Shown: positions 26,650-35,641 of the stretch, in pieces
How the letters are laid out: every line of letters begins with the position of its first letter
Numbering within the stretch: the stretch's first letter is position 1
Assembly: GCA_016715965.1 (NCBI GenBank)
Contig: JADJXG010000001.1
Location: 3,167,501 to 3,231,500, forward strand
Length of the DNA: 64,000 bases
From: Saprospiraceae bacterium
GTDB lineage: Bacteria; Bacteroidota; Bacteroidia; Chitinophagales; Saprospiraceae
Direction of reading: 5' to 3'
Notes under the pieces: generated by a model
What the model saw: only the letters and a program-made list of their open reading frames with translations
Database searches by the model: none
Told to the model about the DNA's origin: nothing
Translations under genes and position numbers: made by a program

Positions 26650-27600
26650 ATGATCATTGTATTTCTAGAACACAAAGCCGGTCAAATAAAAAAGCTGAGT
26701 TTGGAAGCATTGGAAATGGCCCACCAATTGGCTTCAACAGAAGGAATAAGCTATAAAGCGATGGTTATTGGAAATGAGGTACTGAGTCCCAATCCAGGTA
26801 ATTATGGAGCTAAAGAATTAATCAGGATTGCTACAAATGAAAAATTATCTTCTGATCAGATTGCATCTGTTTGCTTCAATGTAGTTCAATCATTGCAACC
26901 AAAGTATTTTATAGCAGGATTGAGTACCCTTATGAAAGGGATTGGTGGGCAAATTGCTATAAAGACACAGTCCAGTTTGATATCGGGTGTGAGTGCCTTC
27001 CGGAGAGATTCCGGAAAGAGCATCTTTAAAAAATCTGTTTTCTCCGGAAAAGCTTTTGCTGAGCTTTCTCCGATCTCCGATAAAACTGTTTTAACAGTTA
27101 TGGCAAACTGCTTCAATTCAACCATAAAATCTGAAGAACTGGCGACGGAGAATACGATGACTTTTGGTATTCCTTCTGCGAAAATTCAAAGTATCGAAAC
27201 GAGATTAATTCAAGGAAAAACTCCATTGACAGAGGCAGCTGTCGTAGTGAGTGCAGGCAGAGGACTAAAGGATCCGTCTAACTGGGGTATGATTGAAGAA
27301 TTGGCCGATTTATTAGGAGCTACTACAGCTTGTTCACGACCTGTTGCCGATGTGGGTTGGAGACCTCACCACGAACATGTGGGGCAAACAGGCATAGCCA
27401 TCAGGCCAAACGTGTATATTGCAATAGGAATCTCAGGGGCCATCCAGCATCTCGCTGGTGTAAACAATTCCAGAAAAATCCTTGTTATCAACAAAGACCC
27501 TGAAGCTCCTTTTTTCAAAGCCGCAGATTATGGTGTTTGTGGTGATCTGTTTGAGGTGGTTCCAAAATTAAATCAAGCCATTAAAAAGCTAAAAAACTAA
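26650..27600 (+). CDS. etfA: Electron transfer flavoprotein subunit alpha
   Basis: The FAD-binding subunit of ETF, 316 aa. The N-terminal domain pairs with EtfB. The C-terminal domain carries the FAD site: AAVVVSAGRGLKDPSNWGMI, the arginine region ATTACSRPVADVGWRPHHEH, VGQTGIAIRPNVYIAIGISG and AIQHLAGVNNSRKILVINKD. It works with acyl-CoA dehydrogenases in fatty-acid and branched-chain amino-acid oxidation, in line with the CoA-transferase and HMG-CoA lyase elsewhere in the window. Confidence 0.96.
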   Translation: MIIVFLEHKAGQIKKLSLEALEMAHQLASTEGISYKAMVIGNEVLSPNPGNYGAKELIRIATNEKLSSDQIASVCFNVVQSLQPKYFIAGLSTLMKGIGGQIAIKTQSSLISGVSAFRRDSGKSIFKKSVFSGKAFAELSPISDKTVLTVMANCFNSTIKSEELATENTMTFGIPSAKIQSIETRLIQGKTPLTEAAVVVSAGRGLKDPSNWGMIEELADLLGATTACSRPVADVGWRPHHEHVGQTGIAIRPNVYIAIGISGAIQHLAGVNNSRKILVINKDPEAPFFKAADYGVCGDLFEVVPKLNQAIKKLKN

Positions 27601-27648
27601 GTGAACCAATCACAGTGAAATAGCATTATATGGACTGATAATATTTGC

Positions 27649-28227
27649 ATGGCAAAAGTACAACTGGAAATTATAGCACTCTCTCATTCTGTTACCCAAA
27701 GTCAAAACTACGCTGTTGTTTTGGGAGAAATCGGAGGTACCAGGCGCTTGCCAATTGTCATAGGTGGATTTGAAGCTCAGGCTATTGCAGTTGTATTGGA
27801 AAGAATGAATCCCAATCGCCCTTTAACCCATGACCTTTTTAGAAACACTTTAAATGCTTTTCAAATTGATATTCAGGAAATTATCATAAATGACCTCGTG
27901 GAAGGTATATTTTTCTCAAAATTGATCTGTGAGAAAGAGGGAGAGGTAATTGAAATTGACTCCAGAACATCTGATGCATTGGCAATGGCTGTTCGATTCA
28001 ATTGCCCTATTTATACGTATGAGTCTATCTTAGAAGAAGCAGGAGTGATTTTTGAGGAATCAGAGGAAATTAGCAATGCCAAAGAAGAAATGAAAGCCAA
28101 ATCAAAAACAATAGGATTTGATCGCTATACTTCTGAAGAACTCAATAATTTGCTAAAGGATGTGCTTGCAGAAGAAGATTATGAAAAAGCGGCCTTAATT
28201 AGAGATGAGCTTAACAAAAGAAAGTAA
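27649..28227 (+). CDS. Bifunctional nuclease family protein (DUF151 + UVR motif)
   Basis: A 192-aa protein with an N-terminal DUF151 'bifunctional nuclease' domain: YAVVLGEIGGTRRLPIVIGG, FEAQAIAVVLERMNPNRPLT, HDLFRNTLNAF and the strand IDSRTSDALAMAVRFNCPIY. A short C-terminal UvrB/UvrC-type helix hairpin lies at about 160-190 (SEELNNLLKDVLAEEDYEKA). The family includes plant BBD enzymes with RNase and DNase activity; activity here is untested. It lies 48 bp after etfA, and a -7-like AATATTTG ends 1 nt before its ATG, so the transcript more likely comes from the etf operon. Confidence 0.88.
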   Translation: MAKVQLEIIALSHSVTQSQNYAVVLGEIGGTRRLPIVIGGFEAQAIAVVLERMNPNRPLTHDLFRNTLNAFQIDIQEIIINDLVEGIFFSKLICEKEGEVIEIDSRTSDALAMAVRFNCPIYTYESILEEAGVIFEESEEISNAKEEMKAKSKTIGFDRYTSEELNNLLKDVLAEEDYEKAALIRDELNKRK

Positions 28228-28243
28228 TTTCCTGTCTCCATTT

Positions 28244-29260
28244 CTATCTTAATTTTCCTATAATTTCAATAACCTGATCAATCATTTGTCTATCAATGTC
28301 GAGATGAGTGACCCAACGAATTTTATTGTTACCAAAAGCAGCAGAATTTATTCCTTCATTTTTTAACTTATCGACCCAAATATCTGCTTTGTATTTTTCT
28401 TTCAATTCAAAAATGACAATGTTTGTTTTAACCGGTAACACATTTTCGATACAGGGATGGTTGAGCAAGGCTTGCTCTAGTAATTGGGCATGCTGATGGT
28501 CTTCGACCAGTCGATCGACGTGGTGATCTAACGCATAAATACCTGCGGCTGCAAGTATTCCAACCTGTCTCATTCCTCCTCCCATCACTTTTCTAATCCT
28601 CCTGGCTTCTTCAATTAGTTCAGTTGGACCCAACAAAACTGAACCAACCGGAGCGCCAAGTCCTTTTGAGAGACAGATGCTAATGGTATGGAATTTCGAT
28701 CCAATCCATTGACTAGAAATATTTGAGACAAGCATTGCATTGAATATTCTGGCCCCATCTAAATGCAATCTCAATTGGTATTCTGAACAACAATTGTAAA
28801 TTTCTTGAATAAGATCTGCGGGATAAACATTTCCACCAGCTCTGTTTGCTGAATTTTCCAAAACGACCAATTTAGTCCTGGGTAACCAGTCGTACAAAGG
28901 CTTTATATTGGATTTAATCAACTCTGCTGAAAGCAATCCATGATCACCTGCTAAAGGATTTACGGCTATCTGACTGTGAAACGCATATCCGCCTACTTCG
29001 AACTGATATACATGGGAGCTGATGTCACAAATCATTTCATCCAAAGGCCTGGTTAATAATTTTATTGCAATTTGATTGGCCATCGTTCCCGATGGACAAA
29101 ACAAGGCAGACTTATGACCAAACATATCAGCCATTTTCTCTTCCAAAACCCGAACCGTTGGATCTTCTTTAAAAACATCATCACCCAACTCAGCCTTGTA
29201 CATGGCGTCCAACATTCCCTTTGTTGGTTTTGTTACTGTATCACTAATCAGGTTAATCAT
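28244..29260 (-). CDS. ltaE: Low-specificity L-threonine aldolase
   Basis: PLP-dependent enzyme splitting L-threonine or allo-threonine into glycine and acetaldehyde. 338 aa. Signatures: MINLISDTVTKPTKGML at the N-terminus, DDVFKEDPTV, PSGTMANQIA, HLDGARIFNA (167-176, PLP-binding Asp), and the Schiff-base lysine in CLSKGLGAPVGS (Lys199). The conserved VRKVMGGGMRQVG-like stretch appears as IRKVMGGGMRQVGILAA. It is convergent with the bifunctional nuclease gene (16 bp) and divergent from the CoA-transferase operon (80 bp). Confidence 0.94.
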   Translation of the reverse strand: MINLISDTVTKPTKGMLDAMYKAELGDDVFKEDPTVRVLEEKMADMFGHKSALFCPSGTMANQIAIKLLTRPLDEMICDISSHVYQFEVGGYAFHSQIAVNPLAGDHGLLSAELIKSNIKPLYDWLPRTKLVVLENSANRAGGNVYPADLIQEIYNCCSEYQLRLHLDGARIFNAMLVSNISSQWIGSKFHTISICLSKGLGAPVGSVLLGPTELIEEARRIRKVMGGGMRQVGILAAAGIYALDHHVDRLVEDHQHAQLLEQALLNHPCIENVLPVKTNIVIFELKEKYKADIWVDKLKNEGINSAAFGNNKIRWVTHLDIDRQMIDQVIEIIGKLR

Positions 29261-29312
29261 GATTTGGATTTATCAATTGGATTTATAATCCAGAAATTAA
29301 AAAAAAATATTT

Positions 29313-29320
29313 CACCTTTG
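29313..29320 (+). promoter_or_regulatory. Probable -7 element for the CoA-transferase operon
   Basis: CACCTTTG matches TAnnTTTG at all but the first base, 20 nt before the ATG at 29341, the same spacing as several exact matches in this window. Confidence 0.45.
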
Positions 29321-29340
29321 CCTAAATAAAATTGCAATAT

Positions 29341-30048
29341 ATGAAGAAAGTGGTGAATGGACCTGATGAAGCCATTCAGGATATTGAAAGTGGAATGGTC
29401 TTAATGTTGGGAGGTTTTGGCTTGTGCGGTATACCTGAAAATTGTATTGCTGCTTTGGTGAAAAAGGGAATCAACAATTTGGTCTGCATTTCCAATAATG
29501 CAGGAGTTGACCAATTTGGTTTGGGTCTGTTATTGCAAAACCGGCAAATTCGCAAAATGATATCTTCTTATGTTGGCGAAAATGATGAATTCGAGCGACA
29601 AATGCTTTCAGGAGAACTGGAAGTCGATTTAATCCCGCAAGGTTCTCTGGCTGAAAGATGTAGAGCAGGAGGTGCGGGGATACCCGCTTTTTTTACTCCG
29701 GCTGGATATGGAACGGAGATTGCAGAGGGAAAAGAAGTCCGTATTTTTAATAACAAACCCCATATTTTAGAAACCGCCTTGACTGCTGATTTTGCGATAG
29801 TAAAAGCATGGAAAGGTGATCATTATGGCAATTTGATTTACAAAGGCACTGCAAGAAATTTCAATCCTATGATGGCCATGGCCGGAAAGATAACCATAGC
29901 AGAAGTAGAAGAACTGGTCGAGCCAGGACAATTGGATCCAAATCAAATACATACACCCGGAATATTTGTACAAAGAATTTTCCAGGGATCGCAATATGAA
30001 AAGAGAATTGAACAAAGAACTGTAAGACCTAAATCTATAAATAATTAA
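29341..30048 (+). CDS. 3-oxoacid CoA-transferase subunit A
   Basis: The alpha subunit of a two-subunit CoA-transferase of the SCOT/AtoD type, which activates acetoacetate or another 3-oxoacid with succinyl-CoA or acetyl-CoA. The ATG at 29341 (MKKVVNGPDEAIQDIESGM) is preferred over an in-frame TTG nine bases earlier. Signatures are MVLMLGGFGLCGIPENCI, CISNNAGVDQFGLGLLL, GGAGIPAFFTPAGYGTEIAEGKE (key part GIPAFFTPAGYGT) and the terminal VVEPGQLDPNQIHTPGIFV-like stretch. Subunit B starts 2 bp after the stop. Substrate choice between succinyl- and acetyl-CoA cannot be settled from sequence alone. Confidence 0.94.
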   Translation: MKKVVNGPDEAIQDIESGMVLMLGGFGLCGIPENCIAALVKKGINNLVCISNNAGVDQFGLGLLLQNRQIRKMISSYVGENDEFERQMLSGELEVDLIPQGSLAERCRAGGAGIPAFFTPAGYGTEIAEGKEVRIFNNKPHILETALTADFAIVKAWKGDHYGNLIYKGTARNFNPMMAMAGKITIAEVEELVEPGQLDPNQIHTPGIFVQRIFQGSQYEKRIEQRTVRPKSINN

Positions 30049-30050
30049 AA

Positions 30051-30704
30051 ATGTTAGACAAAATAGGAATTGCAAAGCGAATTGCTCAAGAGCTAAAAGA
30101 TGGTTGGTATGTAAATCTGGGAATTGGAATTCCTACCTTGGTCGCAAATTATATTCCTGAAGGAATTGAAGTTGAATTTCAATCTGAAAATGGAATTTTA
30201 GGGATGGGACCTTTCCCTATCGATGGTGAGGAAGATCCGGATTTGATCAATGCGGGAAAACAAACCGTCACACTCAGACCAGGAGCATGTCTATTCGATT
30301 CAGCAACCAGTTTTGCCATGATTAGAGGACAGCATGTTCAACTAACTGTCTTGGGAGCGATGGAAGTATCAGATCAAGGGGACATTGCAAATTGGAAAAT
30401 TCCGGGTAAAATGGTAAAAGGTATGGGAGGGGCCATGGATCTTGTTGCATCTGCTGAAAATATTATTGTAGCAATGATGCATACCAATAAAGCGGGTGAG
30501 TCAAAATTATTGAAGAAATGCACCTTGCCACTCACAAGTGTAAAATGTGTAAAGAAAATCGTAACTGAACTTGCGGTCCTTGAGGTGACTTCCGAAGGGT
30601 TTAAACTATTGGAAAGAGCTCCCGGAGTAAGCGTCGAACAGATTGTGCGATCTACGGAAGGCAGGTTGATTGTCGAAGGTGAAATCCCGGAAATGATACT
30701 CTGA
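30051..30704 (+). CDS. 3-oxoacid CoA-transferase subunit B
   Basis: The beta subunit, 217 aa, carrying the catalytic glutamate in the ENGILGMG motif (SENGILGMGPFP). Other signatures are YVNLGIGIPTLVANYIPEG near the N-terminus, GAMEVSDQGDIANWKIPGK and GMGGAMDLVASAENIIVAM. The CoA thioester forms on that Glu during catalysis. It is translated immediately after subunit A. With HMG-CoA lyase (63275 on) and ETF it outlines ketone-body and leucine catabolism. Confidence 0.95.
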   Translation: MLDKIGIAKRIAQELKDGWYVNLGIGIPTLVANYIPEGIEVEFQSENGILGMGPFPIDGEEDPDLINAGKQTVTLRPGACLFDSATSFAMIRGQHVQLTVLGAMEVSDQGDIANWKIPGKMVKGMGGAMDLVASAENIIVAMMHTNKAGESKLLKKCTLPLTSVKCVKKIVTELAVLEVTSEGFKLLERAPGVSVEQIVRSTEGRLIVEGEIPEMIL

Positions 30705-30719
30705 GTGATTGTATTGGTA

Positions 30720-31484
30720 TCAAGTTAAATCTCTTACTTTAGTCTCTAAAACTTTAAGTCCGGTCTTATAGCCTAAATCGTATAGGGCTTGAGGGTTGGT
30801 CAGATCATACCTTTTATATTGACAGATTTCATTGGTCTCAATCAATATGTTTGCGAATGGTCTTTGAATTTTGGTATTTTGATCAATACTGATTTCTAAA
30901 ATACGGGTTAATTTTTTCACCAATCCATTAAAAGCAATATCCAAATTCTTATCGATTGGGATGAGATTTGAAGCGATTATAATGTCACAATATGGAACAA
31001 TCGGAGTCACTGGAAGATTCATGGTAATCCCACCATCCATAAAAATTTGATCTTGGATTGTCACGGGTTCAAAGAGAAATGGAACGGCACAAGATGCCTG
31101 AACTGCCTCAAACAATGGGCCTGTATGAAATAGGTGGGCTTCTCCTAAATTCATGTTTGTTGCAGCCAACCAGATGGGTATTTTTAAAGATTCAAATCTA
31201 TTTTCTGGAATGTATTTCTCCAGCAATTGACGCACATACCGCAAGTCTGTCAATCCACTTTTTGGAATTCTGGCACCTAAAAAGTGGAACCACCGAACTG
31301 ATTTTGCTTCCTGTAATATGAATTCAATGGGTACACCAGCAGCATACAAAGTACCCACCAATGCACCAGCGCTTGTGCCTGATACAATAGATGGAAAAAT
31401 TTTCAATTCTTCCATTGCCTTTAAAACTCCTATATGAAACACACCCCGCGTTCCTCCACCGGAAAGCGTCAATCCAATTTTCAT
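30720..31484 (-). CDS. Patatin-like phospholipase
   Basis: A 254-aa patatin-fold serine acyl hydrolase. The oxyanion region LSGGGTRGVFHIGVLKAMEE (8-27), the nucleophile elbow GTSAG (36-40, Ser38) and the dyad aspartate in FMDGG (Asp150) are all present, so the active site looks intact. There is no signal peptide, so it probably acts in the cytoplasm on phospholipids or lysophospholipids. It lies 13 bp downstream of the lamin-tail T9SS gene on the same strand, so the two may be co-transcribed, and converges on CoA-transferase B. Confidence 0.92.
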   Translation of the reverse strand: MKIGLTLSGGGTRGVFHIGVLKAMEELKIFPSIVSGTSAGALVGTLYAAGVPIEFILQEAKSVRWFHFLGARIPKSGLTDLRYVRQLLEKYIPENRFESLKIPIWLAATNMNLGEAHLFHTGPLFEAVQASCAVPFLFEPVTIQDQIFMDGGITMNLPVTPIVPYCDIIIASNLIPIDKNLDIAFNGLVKKLTRILEISIDQNTKIQRPFANILIETNEICQYKRYDLTNPQALYDLGYKTGLKVLETKVRDLT

Positions 31485-31497
31485 GAATTAACTAAAA

Positions 31498-33819
31498 TTA
31501 CAACACAAAAAATTTGAGCACTGTTTTTTCTCCATTGGACTTTGTCAACTTGCACAAATACACACCAGTTTGTAATGAGAGAAATTCTGTGGTCTGGAAA
31601 TTTTTACAAATAATGGACTTGCCATCCAAAGAAAATATTTCAGTGAGAATGATGTCCTCATAACTTCCATGAAAATGAATTTCTCCTTTAGTGGGATTCG
31701 GATAAATTCTGATTGAAGTTAATGGCAAGTCTATGTCATTGTCAGAACTTAAAAAATCAATGTCAGCTCTATACCTTGGCATAATTTGATAATCGCCATC
31801 ATAAGGTATGGTATTGTCAAACTGAGAGCCAATACCTGTAACCGTAATCCTGGTGGTATTTGGTTTTGTACTGGCGAGATCTGTATTGTCATCTATTCTC
31901 ATGATAAATTCACGTGTACCATCCGTCAGTCTGACATTGAAGCCCAATCCATTTCCAATCCAATCATCCGGATTTACCAAGTTCAAACCCACCATACGAA
32001 CCAATTCTGATTCAGTATTTTCATCCAATGTGGTAACAACCCTTGGCGATTTTAAAGGATTGTTAGAACTTATCCGAACAATGGTATCAGGAATAATCTC
32101 AGCCAAACCTCTAAATTGATCAATTCTACCTTGTACAACAATTTCATCGCCTTCCCGCACCTGATAAGCAAAATTTCTATCATTGTGAAATACAGAAATG
32201 CCTCCCGTTTGATCGATAAGCGTAAACTGAATTCCGGAAGTTCCATTAAAATCAATTCCATAGACAATGCCGGCAAGTTCGCATCTTGCATTTAATGAAT
32301 CTAAGACTCCATTCGCATTAATTGAGCGCATTTTCTGGATGGGTTGTCTGGTGTAAAATCTGCTTCCAGGTATGTATGGAGAAATATCAGCGGTATAACG
32401 AGGCCAAATTTGATAACCTTCTGTATATGGATCCGATGGATCGTTTTGGTAACCGAGTCCGGTCAGATCAAATTTTCCACCTGGTGCCTCCTTGTTGACC
32501 AATTCACAATCATTGTCGATTCTAACATCAAATGTATTGATTCCATCGGTTACCCTCACCGTAAACCCAATTGGATTTTTGGACCATTGTACCGGATTAA
32601 CCAGAGAGACATTTTGAAGTCTGATTAATTTTGATTCTACAGACTCATTGATGGTAGTTACGACCTGAGGATTTGCCAATGTATTTCCCTGACTTAATAA
32701 TAAAATGGTATCTACTGTAATCTGTGCAAGACCATTAAATTGAGAAATTACACCCCTTACAGACAAGCGATCTCCTTCTACCACCGTATACCCATGATTC
32801 GCCGAACCTGAAAAGACTGAAATTCCATTGCCTTCATCATCAATGATGGTAAACTGAAGGCCAGCAGGTCTGAAATTTATCCCATGCACCAAGCCATCCA
32901 GTTGACACTTTACACCCAATGAATCTAATATTCCATTCGCATTCACCTTATTGATTTTGTCGATTGGATAAAATGGATATTCTCCATCATCAACTTTAAC
33001 CAAAATAGTGCCCTTCATTTGTGCTGGATTTGGATCACTTTGAAATTCATATCTACCTGGAATATCAAAGCGATGAATATAACTCCATGCAGTTCCGCTG
33101 GGTAAGCCATTTCCAAAGCTTTCCGGATTTTGTGGAAAGGTGCTTTTATTGCCATTGACATTATGCATACCACCTTTATTCAACCATTCAACTTGCTCCC
33201 CAACATTTATGGTAATATCTGCAGGCACAAATTTAAAATTAGACACCTCAATCACCTGATCACCACATGTGGCTTGGTTGATTTCGCCTGGTGTTCCTTT
33301 CAATTCAAATCCTTCTATAATTATACCTGTGCTCCCCGTGCTTGGTCTCCAAAAAGTCGGTAAGGTTCGATCAACTCCTTGCCTGCACAATTCCAGAGAA
33401 GGACCATTTCCATCCGGGAGTTTTGTCCAACCATTGGTGTCAAAGTACCGGATTGAATCCATGACGGTAGAATCAGCCTTTCTCAAAGTGATGATTTCAG
33501 AATCATTTCTCAATGCCCCGGCAGTCCATTCCAATGCTTTAAAGCCAAATGCAGTGTCAAAAGCCAGTTGATTCCCACAAATCACAAAATAACCATACCC
33601 TTTAATTATTGTATCTGGAAAAATAATTTCCACCGCATCTTCGATATAAAAATCTTTCAGTGAAATATCAATTGGACTGATGTTGTAAAATTCTATGTAT
33701 TCCAATTTATCGTTTCCAAATTCCGGAGGATTGTACATAATTTCGTTAATAATCACCTGGGAGTATGTCTTATTGAAAATCAACAAAATACAAAAGAAAA
33801 TAAAATTTAATTTGTTCAT
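31498..33819 (-). CDS. T9SS-exported protein: lamin-tail, cupredoxin-like, two tandem repeat domains
   Basis: A 773-aa secreted protein. The start at 33819 (MNKLNFIFFCILLIFNKTYS, a signal peptide) is chosen because the longer frame begins inside an exact -7 element. Order: a lamin-tail domain at about 20-140 (INEIMYNPPEFGNDKLEYIE); a plastocyanin-like domain at about 185-280 (VSNFKFVPADITINVGEQVEW, shown short as FVPADITINVGEQVEW); two ~190-residue homologous domains at about 285-480 and 490-685, both opening with NANG-LDSL and containing EGD-x4-G-I-QF-GLA; and a T9SS tail (IRIYPNPTKGEIHFHG). The cupredoxin keeps the His in MHNV and a Met but has Ser and Asn where the copper Cys and His are expected, so copper binding is doubtful. 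Function unknown; surface or secreted. Confidence 0.85.
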   Translation of the reverse strand: MNKLNFIFFCILLIFNKTYSQVIINEIMYNPPEFGNDKLEYIEFYNISPIDISLKDFYIEDAVEIIFPDTIIKGYGYFVICGNQLAFDTAFGFKALEWTAGALRNDSEIITLRKADSTVMDSIRYFDTNGWTKLPDGNGPSLELCRQGVDRTLPTFWRPSTGSTGIIIEGFELKGTPGEINQATCGDQVIEVSNFKFVPADITINVGEQVEWLNKGGMHNVNGNKSTFPQNPESFGNGLPSGTAWSYIHRFDIPGRYEFQSDPNPAQMKGTILVKVDDGEYPFYPIDKINKVNANGILDSLGVKCQLDGLVHGINFRPAGLQFTIIDDEGNGISVFSGSANHGYTVVEGDRLSVRGVISQFNGLAQITVDTILLLSQGNTLANPQVVTTINESVESKLIRLQNVSLVNPVQWSKNPIGFTVRVTDGINTFDVRIDNDCELVNKEAPGGKFDLTGLGYQNDPSDPYTEGYQIWPRYTADISPYIPGSRFYTRQPIQKMRSINANGVLDSLNARCELAGIVYGIDFNGTSGIQFTLIDQTGGISVFHNDRNFAYQVREGDEIVVQGRIDQFRGLAEIIPDTIVRISSNNPLKSPRVVTTLDENTESELVRMVGLNLVNPDDWIGNGLGFNVRLTDGTREFIMRIDDNTDLASTKPNTTRITVTGIGSQFDNTIPYDGDYQIMPRYRADIDFLSSDNDIDLPLTSIRIYPNPTKGEIHFHGSYEDIILTEIFSLDGKSIICKNFQTTEFLSLQTGVYLCKLTKSNGEKTVLKFFVL

Positions 33820-33837
33820 TGTCAAGTCTTTAGATTG

Positions 33838-33845
33838 CAAAGATA
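33838..33845 (-). promoter_or_regulatory. -7 promoter element for the lamin-tail T9SS gene
   Basis: Minus-strand TATCTTTG, an exact TAnnTTTG match, 18 nt before the ATG at 33819. It fixes the start, since an upstream in-frame TTG (33840) lies within this element. Confidence 0.65.
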
Positions 33846-33952
33846 AAAATTTTCGCTTATTATAGGGTATTAAAAGAATACTTGTATTTCAGTTCCGCAG
33901 GAGTGAAATGTGTTTTGATCCAATTTTGAATAACTACAGAAATATTTTAATT

Positions 33953-35635
33953 CTATCTTATTCTTTCTCCATTTATAAAGACCGCTTCAACTTCGGCATT
34001 GAGAATTTCTTCATCCGTACAGGTAAGTAAATTTCGATTTAGTATAATAAAATCTGCCAATTTTCCGGAAGTTATACTTCCTTTATTGCTGTCTTCATAC
34101 GAAGCATAAGCATTCCAAATGGTATAGGATCTAAGTGCTTCATCTCTCGTCATTTTTTGATTGGGATAAAACTCAAATCCCGAATCGATTCTTTTTCTAG
34201 TAACAGACGCGTAAATGCATTCGAATGGATTGATGCGCTCCACTGGTGCATCAGTGCCGTTTGCAAAATGGACTCTTTGGTCCAGGAGCTTCCTCCAAAT
34301 ATATGCTCCTGAGGCTGCTCTTTCTGATCCAAGTCTTTTTTCTACAAAGGGCGCGTCACTAATGCAATGGATGGCTTGCATGGAGGCTATAATTCCCATT
34401 TCTTTAAACAAAGTTATATCTTTTGGATCTAAATGTTGAGCATGTTCTATTCTCCATCGATCCGTTGCATTTACTGAATTCTTCTTAAAAATATTTAGTA
34501 CTTCATGATTGGCTCTGTCTCCGATCGCATGCACACACATTTGAAGATTGAGTCGCTTTGCTTTATCGGCAAGTTGAAACATTTGATCCAAACTTATCAG
34601 CGTCTGTCCTTTGTTGCCCGGATTGTCGGAATAATCTTCCCACAACCAGGCTCCGTAAGAGCCCAATGCGCCGTCCATGTATGCTTTAATGGACTTAGCT
34701 CTAAACCACTCTGAGTTGTAACTCCTGTCGCGCAGACTATCCATAATACTCAAGATATTTTGGCTGTCCTCATATAGCATGACATTAAGCCTAATCGGAA
34801 TTTTACCGGAGGTACTCATTTGGTATAGCCAGTCAATATCTTGCAAACTGGAACCGGCATCCTGTAAACTAGTAATTCCGTATTTTAAAGCTTCATGGCA
34901 GGCGAGATTTAACTGCTTTTCTTTGTACATTCGTTGGACACTGTCCGGTAATTTTGATTGATACGATTTTAAATTTTCAGAAACAATGTCCATCGCATTT
35001 TCTTCAAAAATTCCGATGATTTTTCCGGATGGGTCTTTTACAATCCGACCACCTTTTGGTGACTCAGAATCAGGATTTATACCACTTAAATGCATTGCAT
35101 TTTCGTTAGCCAATAAGGCATGACCACTCGCATGGTACAACACCACCGGATGATCTGGACTAATATTGCTCAAATCATCATGATAAGGATAGCCGTTGTA
35201 TGTTTTTAGAATTTTTTTATCCCACTTATCTTGATGCCAACCTCTACCTTCTACCCAAGTCCCTTTTGGCATTGTATCCACTGCCATTTTTACTTTCTGC
35301 AATAATTCTTCCCAGGATTTTACATCGAGAAGGTCCAGTTGAAGTAAAGATTTCCCAAGACTCAAGAAATGAGCGTGCCCCTCATTTAAGCCTGGCATGA
35401 TAAACTTTCCTTTTGCATCCAATAATTCAACTCGATTGTTTTTGTGCTTTATAATATCTTCATAATGACCAACTTCGACAATTTTTCCCTTTTTAATCGC
35501 AAATGCCTCTGCAATGGGATTTGTGCTGTCTGCAGTATAAACTACCGCATTATAAACAATCAGATCAGGATTTTCATTTTCTTTGCAAGCCAATATTGTA
35601 ATCAGCAAAAAGAGGAATAAATAGAATTGATTCAT
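33953..35635 (-). CDS. YtcJ-like amidohydrolase, lipoprotein
   Basis: A 560-aa metal-dependent hydrolase of the amidohydrolase_3 (YtcJ) group. The N-terminus, MNQFYLFLFLLITILACKEN, is a lipoprotein signal with Cys in the lipobox (ILAC), so the enzyme is predicted to be membrane-anchored outside the cytoplasm. The metal site begins with NEGHAHFLSLGKS. Further signatures are HASGHALLANENAM, YMDGALGSYGAWLW, VHAIGDRANHEVLN, RIEHAQHL and FANGTDAPVERINPFECIYA (a metal Asp). Substrate unknown; such enzymes act on amides, cyclic imides or D-amino-acid derivatives. Its start is 6 bp from the divergent polyprenyl synthetase start. Confidence 0.9.
   Translation of the reverse strand: MNQFYLFLFLLITILACKENENPDLIVYNAVVYTADSTNPIAEAFAIKKGKIVEVGHYEDIIKHKNNRVELLDAKGKFIMPGLNEGHAHFLSLGKSLLQLDLLDVKSWEELLQKVKMAVDTMPKGTWVEGRGWHQDKWDKKILKTYNGYPYHDDLSNISPDHPVVLYHASGHALLANENAMHLSGINPDSESPKGGRIVKDPSGKIIGIFEENAMDIVSENLKSYQSKLPDSVQRMYKEKQLNLACHEALKYGITSLQDAGSSLQDIDWLYQMSTSGKIPIRLNVMLYEDSQNILSIMDSLRDRSYNSEWFRAKSIKAYMDGALGSYGAWLWEDYSDNPGNKGQTLISLDQMFQLADKAKRLNLQMCVHAIGDRANHEVLNIFKKNSVNATDRWRIEHAQHLDPKDITLFKEMGIIASMQAIHCISDAPFVEKRLGSERAASGAYIWRKLLDQRVHFANGTDAPVERINPFECIYASVTRKRIDSGFEFYPNQKMTRDEALRSYTIWNAYASYEDSNKGSITSGKLADFIILNRNLLTCTDEEILNAEVEAVFINGERIR
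35578..35585 (+). promoter_or_regulatory. Possible -7 element for polyprenyl synthetase, inside the amidohydrolase gene
   Basis: TTTCTTTG differs from TAnnTTTG by one base and lies 56 nt before the ATG at 35642, within the coding region of the divergent amidohydrolase. It is the best candidate because no intergenic space exists. Confidence 0.35.
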
Positions 35636-35641
35636 GAAAAA

